64,000 nucleotides of DNA from Acidovorax sp. Leaf78 (GTDB lineage: Bacteria; Pseudomonadota; Gammaproteobacteria; Burkholderiales; Burkholderiaceae_C): assembly GCF_001422735.1 (NCBI RefSeq), contig NZ_LMLZ01000012.1, positions 62,001-126,000 on the forward strand, read 5' to 3'. This document shows, one piece after another, positions 27,018-34,688 of this stretch; the stretch's first letter is position 1; every line of letters begins with the position of its first letter. The translations under genes and the position numbers were made by a program. Below the pieces are notes generated by a model, which saw only the letters and a program-made list of their open reading frames with translations, was not told the origin of the DNA and ran no database searches.

Positions 27018-27617
27018 ATGACTGCAGAGCAAGACACCATCGCCGCGCAGCAGGGCAGCGCCTGCGGCGATCGCGGCTTCGCGCTGTTCGGCACCGCCAT
27101 CGGCCACTGCGGCATCGCATGGCAGGGCGATCTGCTGGTGGGCGTGCAACTGCCCGAAGACGCGGGCGAGGCCGCGACGCGCACCCGCATGCAGCGGCGC
27201 TTTCCGCAGTTGTCCGAATGCGCCATGCCGCCCGCCGTGGCCGCCTGGGCCGCGCGCGTGGTGGCCACGCTGGAGGGCGTGCACGACGATCTGCTGGATG
27301 TGCCGTTGGCCACCGACGGCGTGCCGCCGTTCAACGCCCGCGTGTACGCACTGGCCCGCCGCATCCCGCCGGGCAAGACCATGACCTATGGCGAAATGGC
27401 CGCCGCGCTGGGCGAGCCCGGTGCCGCGCGCGCCGTGGGCCAGGCGCTGGGCCACAACCCGTTTGCGCCGGTGGTGCCGTGCCACCGCATCCTGGCCGCG
27501 AATGGCAAGACCGGTGGCTTCTCGGCCGGGGGCGGCGCCGCCACCAAGATGCGCATGCTCGACATCGAGGGCGCCTTTGCGCACGACACGCTGGCGCTGT
27601 TTGCGCCCCGGGGCTGA
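27018..27617 (+). CDS. Methylated-DNA--[protein]-cysteine S-methyltransferase (Ogt-like)
   Basis: 199 residues. Suicide repair of O6-alkylguanine/O4-alkylthymine: the acceptor is Cys155 in VVPCHRILAANGKTGGFSAG. The helix-turn-helix region RIPPGKTMTYGEMAAALGEP, followed by AVGQALGHNPFAPVV, is intact. N-terminal domain is the variable ribonuclease-like half, with no Ada-type zinc cysteines. ATG 27018 abuts repeat copy C with no obvious SD; an ATG 27 nt upstream would read through repeat sequence and seems less likely. Confidence 0.93.
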   Translation: MTAEQDTIAAQQGSACGDRGFALFGTAIGHCGIAWQGDLLVGVQLPEDAGEAATRTRMQRRFPQLSECAMPPAVAAWAARVVATLEGVHDDLLDVPLATDGVPPFNARVYALARRIPPGKTMTYGEMAAALGEPGAARAVGQALGHNPFAPVVPCHRILAANGKTGGFSAGGGAATKMRMLDIEGAFAHDTLALFAPRG

Positions 27618-27668
27618 TGCGGGTTCAGCCGCAGCCGCAGCCGTAACTGCAGTTACCGCCCCACGGAC

Positions 27669-28454
27669 CTACCCACGTTTTCTGAGCATCGCTGACCCGC
27701 TGCTGGCCATCGCCAGCTCTTCGGTGGTCGCCAGCAGGGCAGGGCCCAGGGCCAGCATGCGCTCCTCGGTCAGGCGCACCAGCGGCCCTGCAATGGTGAC
27801 CACGCCGATCACCGCGCCGTTGTGGCTGCTGCGGATGGGCGCGGCCATGGCCGTCATGGCGGGCGCGAACACTTCCACGATCATGCTGAAGCCGCGCTGG
27901 CGCGCCGCCTTCAGGTAGGCCAGCAGAGCCTTCACGGTGGTGGGCGCGTTGGGGCCGTAGTCCTCGGGCTTGCCAAAGCCCTGCTGTGACACCAGCGCCA
28001 GCGCTTCCTCATCGCTCAGGGTGGACAGCCACGCATGGCCGGCCGAGCTGCACGACAGGTTCACCGACAGGCCCATGTCCGGGTCGTAGCGCAGGCCGCG
28101 CACGGCGCCTTGCGCCTTGGCGACGAAGGTCAGCTCGCTGCCGTCCACCACGGCCAGGCGCACCAGTTCACCCGATTCGGCAGCCAGGCGGTCCAGCAGC
28201 GGCTGGGCGATGTCCACGATGCCGCTGGCGCTCAGGAACCCCAGGCCCAGCGATACCAGCTTGATCGTCAGCATGTAGTTGCCCTGGTTGTGCTCCTGGC
28301 GCACATAGCCGCAGCGGACCAGCTCGGCCAGCAGCCGGTGCGTGGCGCTCAGCGGCATGTCCAGCTCGGACGCGAGGTTCGACAGCGCCTTGCCTTCGGG
28401 GTGGGGCGCGAGGTGTTCCAGGACTTTGAAGCTGCGCTCGAGGATGCTGCTCAT
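27669..28454 (-). CDS. IclR-family transcriptional regulator
   Basis: 261 residues. N-terminal winged helix (SILERSFKVLEHLAPHPEG, LSNLASELDMPLSATHRLLAEL) and C-terminal IclR effector domain (GHAWLSTLSDEEALALV; GFSMIVEVFAPAMTAMAAPI). Divergent from the TRAP/aroQ operon; the 195-nt gap holds a near-perfect IclR-type palindrome (28547-28561), so it most likely controls that operon and itself. IclR members often sense aromatic or hydroaromatic acids. Start is the ATG giving MSSILERS; upstream extension lacks family similarity. Confidence 0.94.
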   Translation of the reverse strand: MSSILERSFKVLEHLAPHPEGKALSNLASELDMPLSATHRLLAELVRCGYVRQEHNQGNYMLTIKLVSLGLGFLSASGIVDIAQPLLDRLAAESGELVRLAVVDGSELTFVAKAQGAVRGLRYDPDMGLSVNLSCSSAGHAWLSTLSDEEALALVSQQGFGKPEDYGPNAPTTVKALLAYLKAARQRGFSMIVEVFAPAMTAMAAPIRSSHNGAVIGVVTIAGPLVRLTEERMLALGPALLATTEELAMASSGSAMLRKRG

Positions 28455-28546
28455 GGGCAATGGCTTTCGAAAGAGGACGGGCAGGCTGGGGGCGCTGGCA
28501 CCGGTTGGGCAGCAATGTACCAAAATTTGTTAAAGGGTTTCTACTA

Positions 28547-28561
28547 TGGAAACACTTTCCA
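28547..28561. promoter_or_regulatory. IclR-type operator
   Basis: TGGAAA CAC TTTCCA, a perfect 6-bp inverted repeat. It closely matches the E. coli IclR consensus as I remember it (TGGAAAT-N-ATTTCCA) and lies between the divergent IclR gene and the TRAP operon. Confidence 0.75.
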
Positions 28562-28649
28562 CTTTTTTCTACGATGCGTCCCAAGTGCTGCGGCGGCGAC
28601 ATCGGTTGCGCCCTGGCAAGCCTTGCCCCTTTTTTGATGGAGATGCCCC

Positions 28650-29651
28650 GTGAAGAAAACTGCCTGCCTTCTGGCCACCGCCGGCCTGTCCCTGTTGCTG
28701 GCCCTGCCGGCCGCGGCCCAGCAAGAGCGCGTGATCCGCTTCGGTCACCTCAACAATGCGGACCACCCGGTGAGCTTTGGCGTGAAGCGCTTTGCCGAGT
28801 TGCTGGCAGCCAAGAGCGGCGGCAAGCTCAAGGTGCAGGAATACCCCGCCTCGCAGCTGGGCAACGAGCTGCAGCAGCAGTCGGCGCTGCAGGGCGGCGT
28901 GCAGCAGATGTCGGCCCCGGCCACCACCTCGCTGGCCGGCATCGTCAAGGAATTCGGGCTGGTGGACTTTCCGTTCGCGGTGGCCAATTTCGCCCAGGCC
29001 GATGCGCTGCTGGACGGCCCGCTGGGCCAGACGCTGATCGCCAAGCTGCCCGAGAAAGGCCTGGTGGCCCTGGGCTACTGGGACCTGGGCTTTCGCAACG
29101 TGACCAACAGCAAGCGGCCCATCACCAAGGCCGATGATTTCGACGGCCTGAAGCTGCGCGTGATCCCCAACCCGGTGTTCCTCGACACCTTCAAGGCCTT
29201 CAAGGCCAACCCGGTGCCCATGCCGTTTGCCGAGCTGTACGGCGCGCTGGAGGCCAAGGCGGTGGACGGCCAGGAGAACCCCTATGCGGTGATCCTGTCG
29301 AACAAGATGTTCGAGGTGCAGAAGTACGTGAGCGCCACCAACCACGTGTACGCCGCCAACATCGTGCTGGTGAGCAAGAAGTTCTGGGACCAGCTCACCC
29401 CCGCCGAGCAAAAGATGATGCACGACGCCGCCAACGAGGCGCGCGGCTACCAGCGGCAGGTGAGCCGCGCCGCCGCGCAGAAATCGGTGGGCGACCTGCA
29501 GGCCAAGGGCATGGCCTACAACGAGATCGCGCCGGCCGAGCTGGCCCGCATGCAGCAGATCGCCAAGCCCGTGATCGAGAAGTTCGCCGCCACCTACGAC
29601 CGGGCCATTGTGAAGCTCTACAACAGCGAACTCGCCCGCATCCGCAAGTAA
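28650..29651 (+). CDS. TRAP transporter substrate-binding protein (DctP family), GTG start
   Basis: 333 residues. Sec signal peptide (MKKTACLLATAGLSLLLALPAAA, cut before QQER). DctP fold: RFGHLNNADHPVSFGVKRFAE, GYWDLGFRNVTNSKRPI, and the conserved ligand arginine segment DGLKLRVIPNPVFLDTFKAF, with GALEAKAVDGQENPYAV. Binds a carboxylate substrate in the periplasm for the DctQM permease encoded downstream. GTG start with GATGGAG upstream. Neighbouring aroQ suggests the ligand may be a hydroaromatic acid such as quinate, shikimate or a dehydro derivative (inference). Confidence 0.94.
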   Translation: MKKTACLLATAGLSLLLALPAAAQQERVIRFGHLNNADHPVSFGVKRFAELLAAKSGGKLKVQEYPASQLGNELQQQSALQGGVQQMSAPATTSLAGIVKEFGLVDFPFAVANFAQADALLDGPLGQTLIAKLPEKGLVALGYWDLGFRNVTNSKRPITKADDFDGLKLRVIPNPVFLDTFKAFKANPVPMPFAELYGALEAKAVDGQENPYAVILSNKMFEVQKYVSATNHVYAANIVLVSKKFWDQLTPAEQKMMHDAANEARGYQRQVSRAAAQKSVGDLQAKGMAYNEIAPAELARMQQIAKPVIEKFAATYDRAIVKLYNSELARIRK

Positions 29652-29669
29652 GAGCGCCTGGCAAAACTC

Positions 29670-29735
29670 TTCTGGCGTCGTTGCTGCGTCTTGTCGTGCT
29701 ATTCGCACTGCCTGCGACGCAGCGCCTAGCCAGAA
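29670..29735. repeat. Hairpin element between TRAP binding-protein gene and aroQ
   Basis: Nested inverted repeats: TTCTGGC (29670-29676) with GCCAGAA (29729-29735) and GCTGCGTC (29683-29690) with GACGCAGC (29716-29723). It resembles the element at 15740-15902 in layout and in the order GCTGCGT ... CTGCG ... GCGCCT. It may attenuate transcription after the abundant binding-protein mRNA; no T run. Confidence 0.5.
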
Positions 29736-29780
29736 CCGCTTCGCTGAGCTTTGTCAGCCGCTCTCAACCCTTAACACCCC

Positions 29781-30230
29781 ATGAAAATCCTCGTCCTCCA
29801 CGGCCCGAACCTCAACCTGTTCGGGCGCCGCGAACCCCACATCTACGGCACCACCACGCTGGCGCAGATCAACGATCGGCTGCAAAAGCTCGCAGCCGAA
29901 CTGCAGGTAGAACTGGCCATCGTGCAGTCCAACCACGAAGGCGCGCTCATCGACTTCCTGCACGACCACATAGACGCCGCGCAGGGCGCGCTGGTAAACC
30001 CCGCGGGCCTCACGCAACACGGCGTGCCGCTGCACGACGCGATCAAAGCCATGCCGTTCCCGGTGATCGAAGTGCACATGTCCAACATCGCCGCCCGCGA
30101 GGCATGGCGCGCGCATTCCATCATCTCGCCGGCCGTGAAGGCCACGGTGCAGGGCTTCGGGCCGCATTCTTACCTGGCGGCGTTGCGCTCGCTGGTGGAG
30201 AGCCTGCGCGAGGCTGCGCAGCCCGCCTGA
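29781..30230 (+). CDS. aroQ: Type II 3-dehydroquinate dehydratase AroQ
   Basis: 149 residues, the usual type II size; a dodecameric enzyme that interconverts 3-dehydroquinate and 3-dehydroshikimate. The N-terminal HGPNLNLFGRREPHIYGTTTL holds the catalytic Arg and the lid Tyr; QSNHEGALIDFLH, NPAGLTQHGVPLHDAI (conserved NPxxxTH-type region with H) and EVHMSNIAARE follow. Present between the binding protein and the membrane subunits of a TRAP transporter and under an IclR regulator, so it may be a catabolic or dual-purpose copy rather than the housekeeping shikimate-pathway enzyme. Confidence 0.96.
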   Translation: MKILVLHGPNLNLFGRREPHIYGTTTLAQINDRLQKLAAELQVELAIVQSNHEGALIDFLHDHIDAAQGALVNPAGLTQHGVPLHDAIKAMPFPVIEVHMSNIAAREAWRAHSIISPAVKATVQGFGPHSYLAALRSLVESLREAAQPA

Positions 30231-30260
30231 GTACCCATCCTCCATCACAGGAAATACAAC

Positions 30261-30839
30261 ATGAATCGGTGGATGGATGGCGCCTGCCGCGGCCTGGAGG
30301 CGGTGATCGCCGCCATGCTCGCGTTGATGGTGGTGCTGGTGTTCGGCAACGTGGTGCTGCGCTACGGCTTCAACTCGGGCATCACCGTGTCGGAAGAGGT
30401 CTCGCGCTGGCTCTTCATCTGGATGACCTTCCTCGGGGCCATCGTCGCACTGCGCGAGCATGGCCATCTGGGGGTGGACATGGTGGTGCAGCGCTTGCCG
30501 GCCGTGGGCAAGAAGATCTGCCTGGCCCTGGGCCATGTCGTGATGCTCTACATCGTGTGGCTGCTGTTCCAGGGCAGCCTGGCGCAGGCGCGCATCAACT
30601 GGGACGTGACGGCGCCGACCACGGGCGCGTCCATGGCCATCGTCTACGCGGCGGGGCTGGTGTTTGCCGTGTGCGCGGCGCTGATCCTGGCGATTGATCT
30701 GTACCGGCTGCTCAGCGGCCAGATCGCCGATGAGGACCTGGTGATGGTGCAGGAGTCCGAAGAGGCCGTGCAGCTGCAGCAGATCCTGGGCTCGGCGGGC
30801 ACCACCCATGCGTCCCCCGGCAAGGAGGGCGCGCGATGA
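30261..30839 (+). CDS. TRAP transporter small permease (DctQ family)
   Basis: 192 residues with four hydrophobic helices. Characteristic DctQ region SEEVSRWLFIWMTFLGAIVALREHGHLGVDMVV is visible as VSEEVSRWLFIWMTFLGA and REHGHLGVDM. The C-terminal 45 residues are an acidic/polar cytoplasmic tail. Its stop overlaps the ATG of the large subunit by 4 nt (ATGA). Confidence 0.94.
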   Translation: MNRWMDGACRGLEAVIAAMLALMVVLVFGNVVLRYGFNSGITVSEEVSRWLFIWMTFLGAIVALREHGHLGVDMVVQRLPAVGKKICLALGHVVMLYIVWLLFQGSLAQARINWDVTAPTTGASMAIVYAAGLVFAVCAALILAIDLYRLLSGQIADEDLVMVQESEEAVQLQQILGSAGTTHASPGKEGAR

Positions 30840-32116
30840 CCATCTTCGTCTTTGTCGGCGCGCTGCTGCTCGCCATGGCCATGGGCATCCCGATCGCGTT
30901 CTCGCTCTTGGCCAGCGGTGTGGCGCTGATGTGGCACCTGGATCTGTTCGACGCGCAGATCCTGGCGCAAAACCTGATCAGCGGGGCCGACAGCTTTCCG
31001 CTGCTGGCCGTGCCGTTCTTCATGCTGGCGGGGGAGATCATGAACGTGGGCGGCCTGTCGCGCCGCATCGTGGACTTTGCGCTGGCCCTGGTGGGCCATG
31101 TGAAGGGCGGCCTGGGCTACGTGACCATCATGGCCGGCTGCCTGCTGTCGGCCCTGTCGGGCTCGGCCGTGGCCGATGCGGCGGCGCTCACCGCGCTGCT
31201 GCTGCCCATGATGGTCAAGGCCGGGCACGACAAGTCGCGCGCAGGCGGTTTGATCGCGGCCACCGGCGTCATCGGCCCGGTGATCCCGCCGAGTATCGGC
31301 CTCGTGATCTTTGGCGTGGCGGCCAACGTGTCGATCTCCAAGCTGTTCCTCGCGGCCATCGTGCCGGGCATCCTGATCGGTGCGGCCCTGTGGCTGACGT
31401 GGGCCGTGCTGGTGCGCAGCGAGAAGATCGTGCCCCCGCCGCGCAAGTCCGCGGGCGAGATCCTCACGGCCCTGCGCAAGGCGCTGTGGGCGCTGATGCT
31501 GCCGGTGATCATCCTCGTGGGCCTGCGCATGGGCGTGTTCACGCCCACCGAGGCGGCCGTGGTGGCGGCGGTGTACGCGCTGTTCGTGTCGGCCGTCATC
31601 TACCGCGAGATCACCTGGCGCGACCTGTACGGCATCTTCGTGGCCGCGGCCAAGACCAGCGCCATCGTGATGTTCCTCATCGCCGCCGCCATGGTGAGCG
31701 CGTGGCTCATCACCGTGGCCGACCTGCCGTCCAAGGTGGTGGGGCTGCTGCAGCCCTTCATGGACAACAAGGTGCTGCTGATGGCGGCCATCATGGTGCT
31801 GGTGATGCTGGTGGGCACCGCCATGGACATGACGCCCACCATCCTCATCCTGACCCCTGTGCTGATGCCGGTGGTGACGGCCGCCGGCATCGACCCGGTC
31901 TACTTCGGCGTGATGTTCATCATCAACAACTCCATCGGCCTGGTCACGCCGCCCGTGGGCACGGTGCTGAACGTGGTGGCCGGGGTGGGCAAGATGTCGA
32001 TGGACGACGTGACCCGCGGCGTGGTGCCCTTCATGATCGCGGAGTTCGCCATCATGTTCCTGATGGTGCTGTTCCCCTGGCTGGTGATGGGCCCCGCGCG
32101 GTGGTTCCATGGGTGA
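30836..32116 (+). CDS. TRAP transporter large permease (DctM family)
   Basis: 426 residues, about twelve hydrophobic helices; the sodium-coupled translocating subunit. Family landmarks: AVPFFMLAGEIMNVGGLSRR, GCLLSALSGSAVADAAALT, GVIGPVIPPSIGLVIFGV, and the C-terminal NSIGLVTPPVGTVLNVVAGV. With DctP, DctQ and AroQ it completes the operon 28650-32116. No terminator is obvious after the stop. Confidence 0.95.
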   Translation: MTIFVFVGALLLAMAMGIPIAFSLLASGVALMWHLDLFDAQILAQNLISGADSFPLLAVPFFMLAGEIMNVGGLSRRIVDFALALVGHVKGGLGYVTIMAGCLLSALSGSAVADAAALTALLLPMMVKAGHDKSRAGGLIAATGVIGPVIPPSIGLVIFGVAANVSISKLFLAAIVPGILIGAALWLTWAVLVRSEKIVPPPRKSAGEILTALRKALWALMLPVIILVGLRMGVFTPTEAAVVAAVYALFVSAVIYREITWRDLYGIFVAAAKTSAIVMFLIAAAMVSAWLITVADLPSKVVGLLQPFMDNKVLLMAAIMVLVMLVGTAMDMTPTILILTPVLMPVVTAAGIDPVYFGVMFIINNSIGLVTPPVGTVLNVVAGVGKMSMDDVTRGVVPFMIAEFAIMFLMVLFPWLVMGPARWFHG

Positions 32117-32305
32117 CGAAGGCGGGCGCGGCTGGGGTGACTGAGCAGGGCCCAGCGGTACCGGTGCAGGGCCGGCCGCAGGGTAAGCCGGGGTGGTTGT
32201 TGCGGCGCAGCGGGTGTTACATTCAAACGCACCTGTCGCCATGCCCGCGTGATGCGGCCGCTGGCGCCGCCCCATCACCACCACCCCACGACAAGGACCC
32301 CCTGC

Positions 32306-33391
32306 ATGCCCCCGGACCGCGAGCGACTCACCCGCATGCTTTTCGATGAGTACATCGAGATGTATGCCGCACGCGATACCCGGCTGCTCGCGCGCTTTTG
32401 CGACAGCTTCAGCGGCTTTGCCGGCAGCAGCGATAGGCTGGTGAAAAGCCGGGCCGAATGGGTCGAGGTGACGCAGCAGGACTTTACCCAGGTGCCTGCG
32501 CGCATCGGCATCGACATGGTGGACCTGTTCGTGCAGGACCTGGGCCCGGACCTGCTGGCGGCCACCGCGTTCTTTCACATCCACTTGCCGATCCCCGACG
32601 CGCTGTTCTCCCGCGAGACGGCCCGCAAGGTGGTGCTGTTCCGGCGCGAGCCCGCGGCGACCGCAGGGCAGGGCACCGAGGGCGACTGGAAGATCGCCCA
32701 CGTGAGCGTCTCCATCCCTTACGGCAAGCCGCACGGCAGCGAGGTGTACCCCATCGACGACCTGCGCCAGCGCAACAGTGAGCTGCAGGCGCTGGTCGAC
32801 GAGCGCACCGAGGCGCTGGCGCAGGCCAACCACCGGCTGGAGTTGCTGAGCAATACCGACGGCCTCACGGGCATCGCCAACCGCCGCCACTTCGACGACG
32901 CCCTGGCGCGCGAATGGGCCCGGGCCCAGCGGGCCCGCACGCCGCTGGCGCTCATCATGCTGGACGTGGACGTGTTCAAGCACTTCAACGACCACTACGG
33001 CCACCTGGCGGGCGACGCCTGCCTGAAGGCACTGGCCCTCACCTTGGTACAGACGGGCGCGCGGCGCGAAGGCGAGCTGGCCGCGCGTTTTGGCGGCGAG
33101 GAGTTCGTGGTGCTGCTACCCGGCTCGGACCTGAAGGCCGCCGCCGACGTGGCGCGCCACATCCAGGAGGCCATCGTGCAGCTGGCGCTGCCGCATGAGG
33201 GCGCACCGCACGGCATTGTGACGGTGAGCTTCGGCGTGGCCAGCCTGCAGCCGCAGCGCGAGCAATTGCCCGAAGAGCTGGTGCGCCAGGCCGATAGGGC
33301 GCTGTATCGTGCGAAGCAGGGCGGGCGGAATAGGATCGAGCTGGCGCAGGTCCTGGGAGAGGGGTCGGGGAGAGGCGAGGTTGATCTTTAG
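32306..33391 (+). CDS. Diguanylate cyclase with SnoaL-like N-terminal domain
   Basis: 361 residues. Residues about 1-145 look like a SnoaL/NTF2-like alpha+beta cone domain (LFDEYIEMYAARDTRLLARF, then GDWKIAHVSVSIPYG), a possible ligand sensor. A short coiled coil (LRQRNSELQALVDERTEAL) leads to a GGDEF domain with the active-site motif GGEEF and DxLTGIANRR (TDGLTGIANRRHFD), so cyclic-di-GMP synthesis is expected. The inhibitory site five residues before GGEEF reads REGE instead of RxxD, so product inhibition may be weakened. No transmembrane helix: cytoplasmic. ATG 32306 preceded by AAGGA. Confidence 0.9.
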   Translation: MPPDRERLTRMLFDEYIEMYAARDTRLLARFCDSFSGFAGSSDRLVKSRAEWVEVTQQDFTQVPARIGIDMVDLFVQDLGPDLLAATAFFHIHLPIPDALFSRETARKVVLFRREPAATAGQGTEGDWKIAHVSVSIPYGKPHGSEVYPIDDLRQRNSELQALVDERTEALAQANHRLELLSNTDGLTGIANRRHFDDALAREWARAQRARTPLALIMLDVDVFKHFNDHYGHLAGDACLKALALTLVQTGARREGELAARFGGEEFVVLLPGSDLKAAADVARHIQEAIVQLALPHEGAPHGIVTVSFGVASLQPQREQLPEELVRQADRALYRAKQGGRNRIELAQVLGEGSGRGEVDL

Positions 33392-33584
33392 GGACAGCCG
33401 TCGGCAGTCAAGCTGAAGCGGCCGGGGGTGGCGTTGAGCTCTCGTTGCGCACGCATGGTGGATTTGCTTGCGTGAATCCAGGCTACTGCTCTTCGGAACT
33501 TGTTGAAGTGAGCGTGGGCCTTGATTTCATGGGAGTGCCGCGCTGATACGATGACCGAAATTTGCCACAAGCAGGCGTTCGGCA

Positions 33585-34031
33585 ATGCAAGATTTTCCAT
33601 TCATACGCACCCCCGACATCTTCGTTTTGACCGTAGATATTGAGACGCCTGGATTGTCGCGAAACTTCTTTCGAACTCAATGGGGCGAATCGACCGAGGA
33701 ACTTTGCTTCTTTGATGGCACTTTGCTGGGTCTCGTGGAGCCGACTACCAACGCCAGCAAATTGCAACTTTCGTTGGTTCCCAGATTGGACCCGCGTCGC
33801 ACATATCCCTGGCCGACCGCTAGTGAATTTGCAGATGCACTATCTGCTATTTGTGACGCAGCGCGAAGCCTGAACCTTTGGTGCGAAGTCGATGCTGACC
33901 AGTATCCGGTGACCTTGGTTTCCGACCCGGTGCTAGTTGCCGAGCTGCAGAAACAGGTGCTGGCCTTCTGTAGAGGTCAGTCCGAAGTTTGCCCCTCGTT
34001 TTCCACCGGAGGCACCTTCCCATTTTCGTGA
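33585..34031 (+). CDS. Hypothetical protein in AT-rich patch
   Basis: 148 residues, soluble, no signal peptide. Opens MQDFPFIRTPDIFVLTVDI and contains TEELCFFDGTLLGLVEP. No family recognised. Base composition is clearly more AT-rich than its neighbours, and codons such as ATA, TTG, TTT and AGC/AGT are frequent, suggesting acquisition by transfer. No good SD is visible, so the exact start is uncertain. It pairs with an oppositely oriented orphan at 34154. Confidence 0.55.
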   Translation: MQDFPFIRTPDIFVLTVDIETPGLSRNFFRTQWGESTEELCFFDGTLLGLVEPTTNASKLQLSLVPRLDPRRTYPWPTASEFADALSAICDAARSLNLWCEVDADQYPVTLVSDPVLVAELQKQVLAFCRGQSEVCPSFSTGGTFPFS

Positions 34032-34153
34032 AGGGTAGTCGGCTTTGGGCCCAAAGCAGTCCTAGGTTTCGCCCGAAAGCGGACTCTCCAAGCGCGGCAG
34101 TTCGCTGGTGCTCGCGAGTAGGTATGACTCAATGGCTCTCTTGCTCGGGCGAG

Positions 34154-34486
34154 TCACATGCATGATGCTCGCTTGTCAAGCTCGCCCATCAAGGTTTCGA
34201 GTAACGTTACGACTGATGCTTTATCCGCACCAAGGACAGCCCTGACAGCCTCGCAATCGTGCAATGCCGAAGCGCCATATAGCAGCTCGCGGAGAGCTGC
34301 TGACGCTGCGAGCAGGTGGGTATCAGATTTGCCCGGCCATGATCGGACGACGATGCCGTACTGCTCGTGCGACAGACCAAATAGCGACGGACACTCCCAA
34401 TCCCATCGCTCGTCCCAATAGATCAAGGCGCGACGCACCGTGAGGTCTTGCTGATCGTCTAGCTTCATTTTGGAAGGGACCATCAT
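34154..34486 (-). CDS. Hypothetical protein in AT-rich patch
   Basis: 110 residues, soluble, acidic, with WDERWDWECPSLFGLSHEQY and predicted helices toward the C terminus. No family recognised; size and composition resemble small immunity or accessory proteins, but nothing proves that. Two adjacent ATGs (34486, 34483) or the ATG at 34468 (MKLDDQQDL) could start it; no strong SD decides. Convergent with the orphan at 33585. Confidence 0.5.
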   Translation of the reverse strand: MMVPSKMKLDDQQDLTVRRALIYWDERWDWECPSLFGLSHEQYGIVVRSWPGKSDTHLLAASAALRELLYGASALHDCEAVRAVLGADKASVVTLLETLMGELDKRASCM

Positions 34487-34688
34487 GGTCCGGTTCTGGC
34501 CGACAGCGGAAGTCTAGCCGCCTGCTGCGACGCACCGCGTCCAAATCCGATGTCGAAGTTTCCAACGAACAGTGGCGTTCGCATCACGCGAAATCGCGGC
34601 CGTAGTAATCTGCCGCCTGCATGCGCGCAAGCAGGGGAATTCAGGGTTTTCCCGCAGCCGCGCACCAAACTGGTGACAATGGCCGGCT

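Noticed and set aside
30644..33004. About 790-codon reverse-strand frame opposite the TRAP permease and cyclase genes
   Set aside because: His- and Gln-rich antisense translation with no domain; the forward genes have full families.
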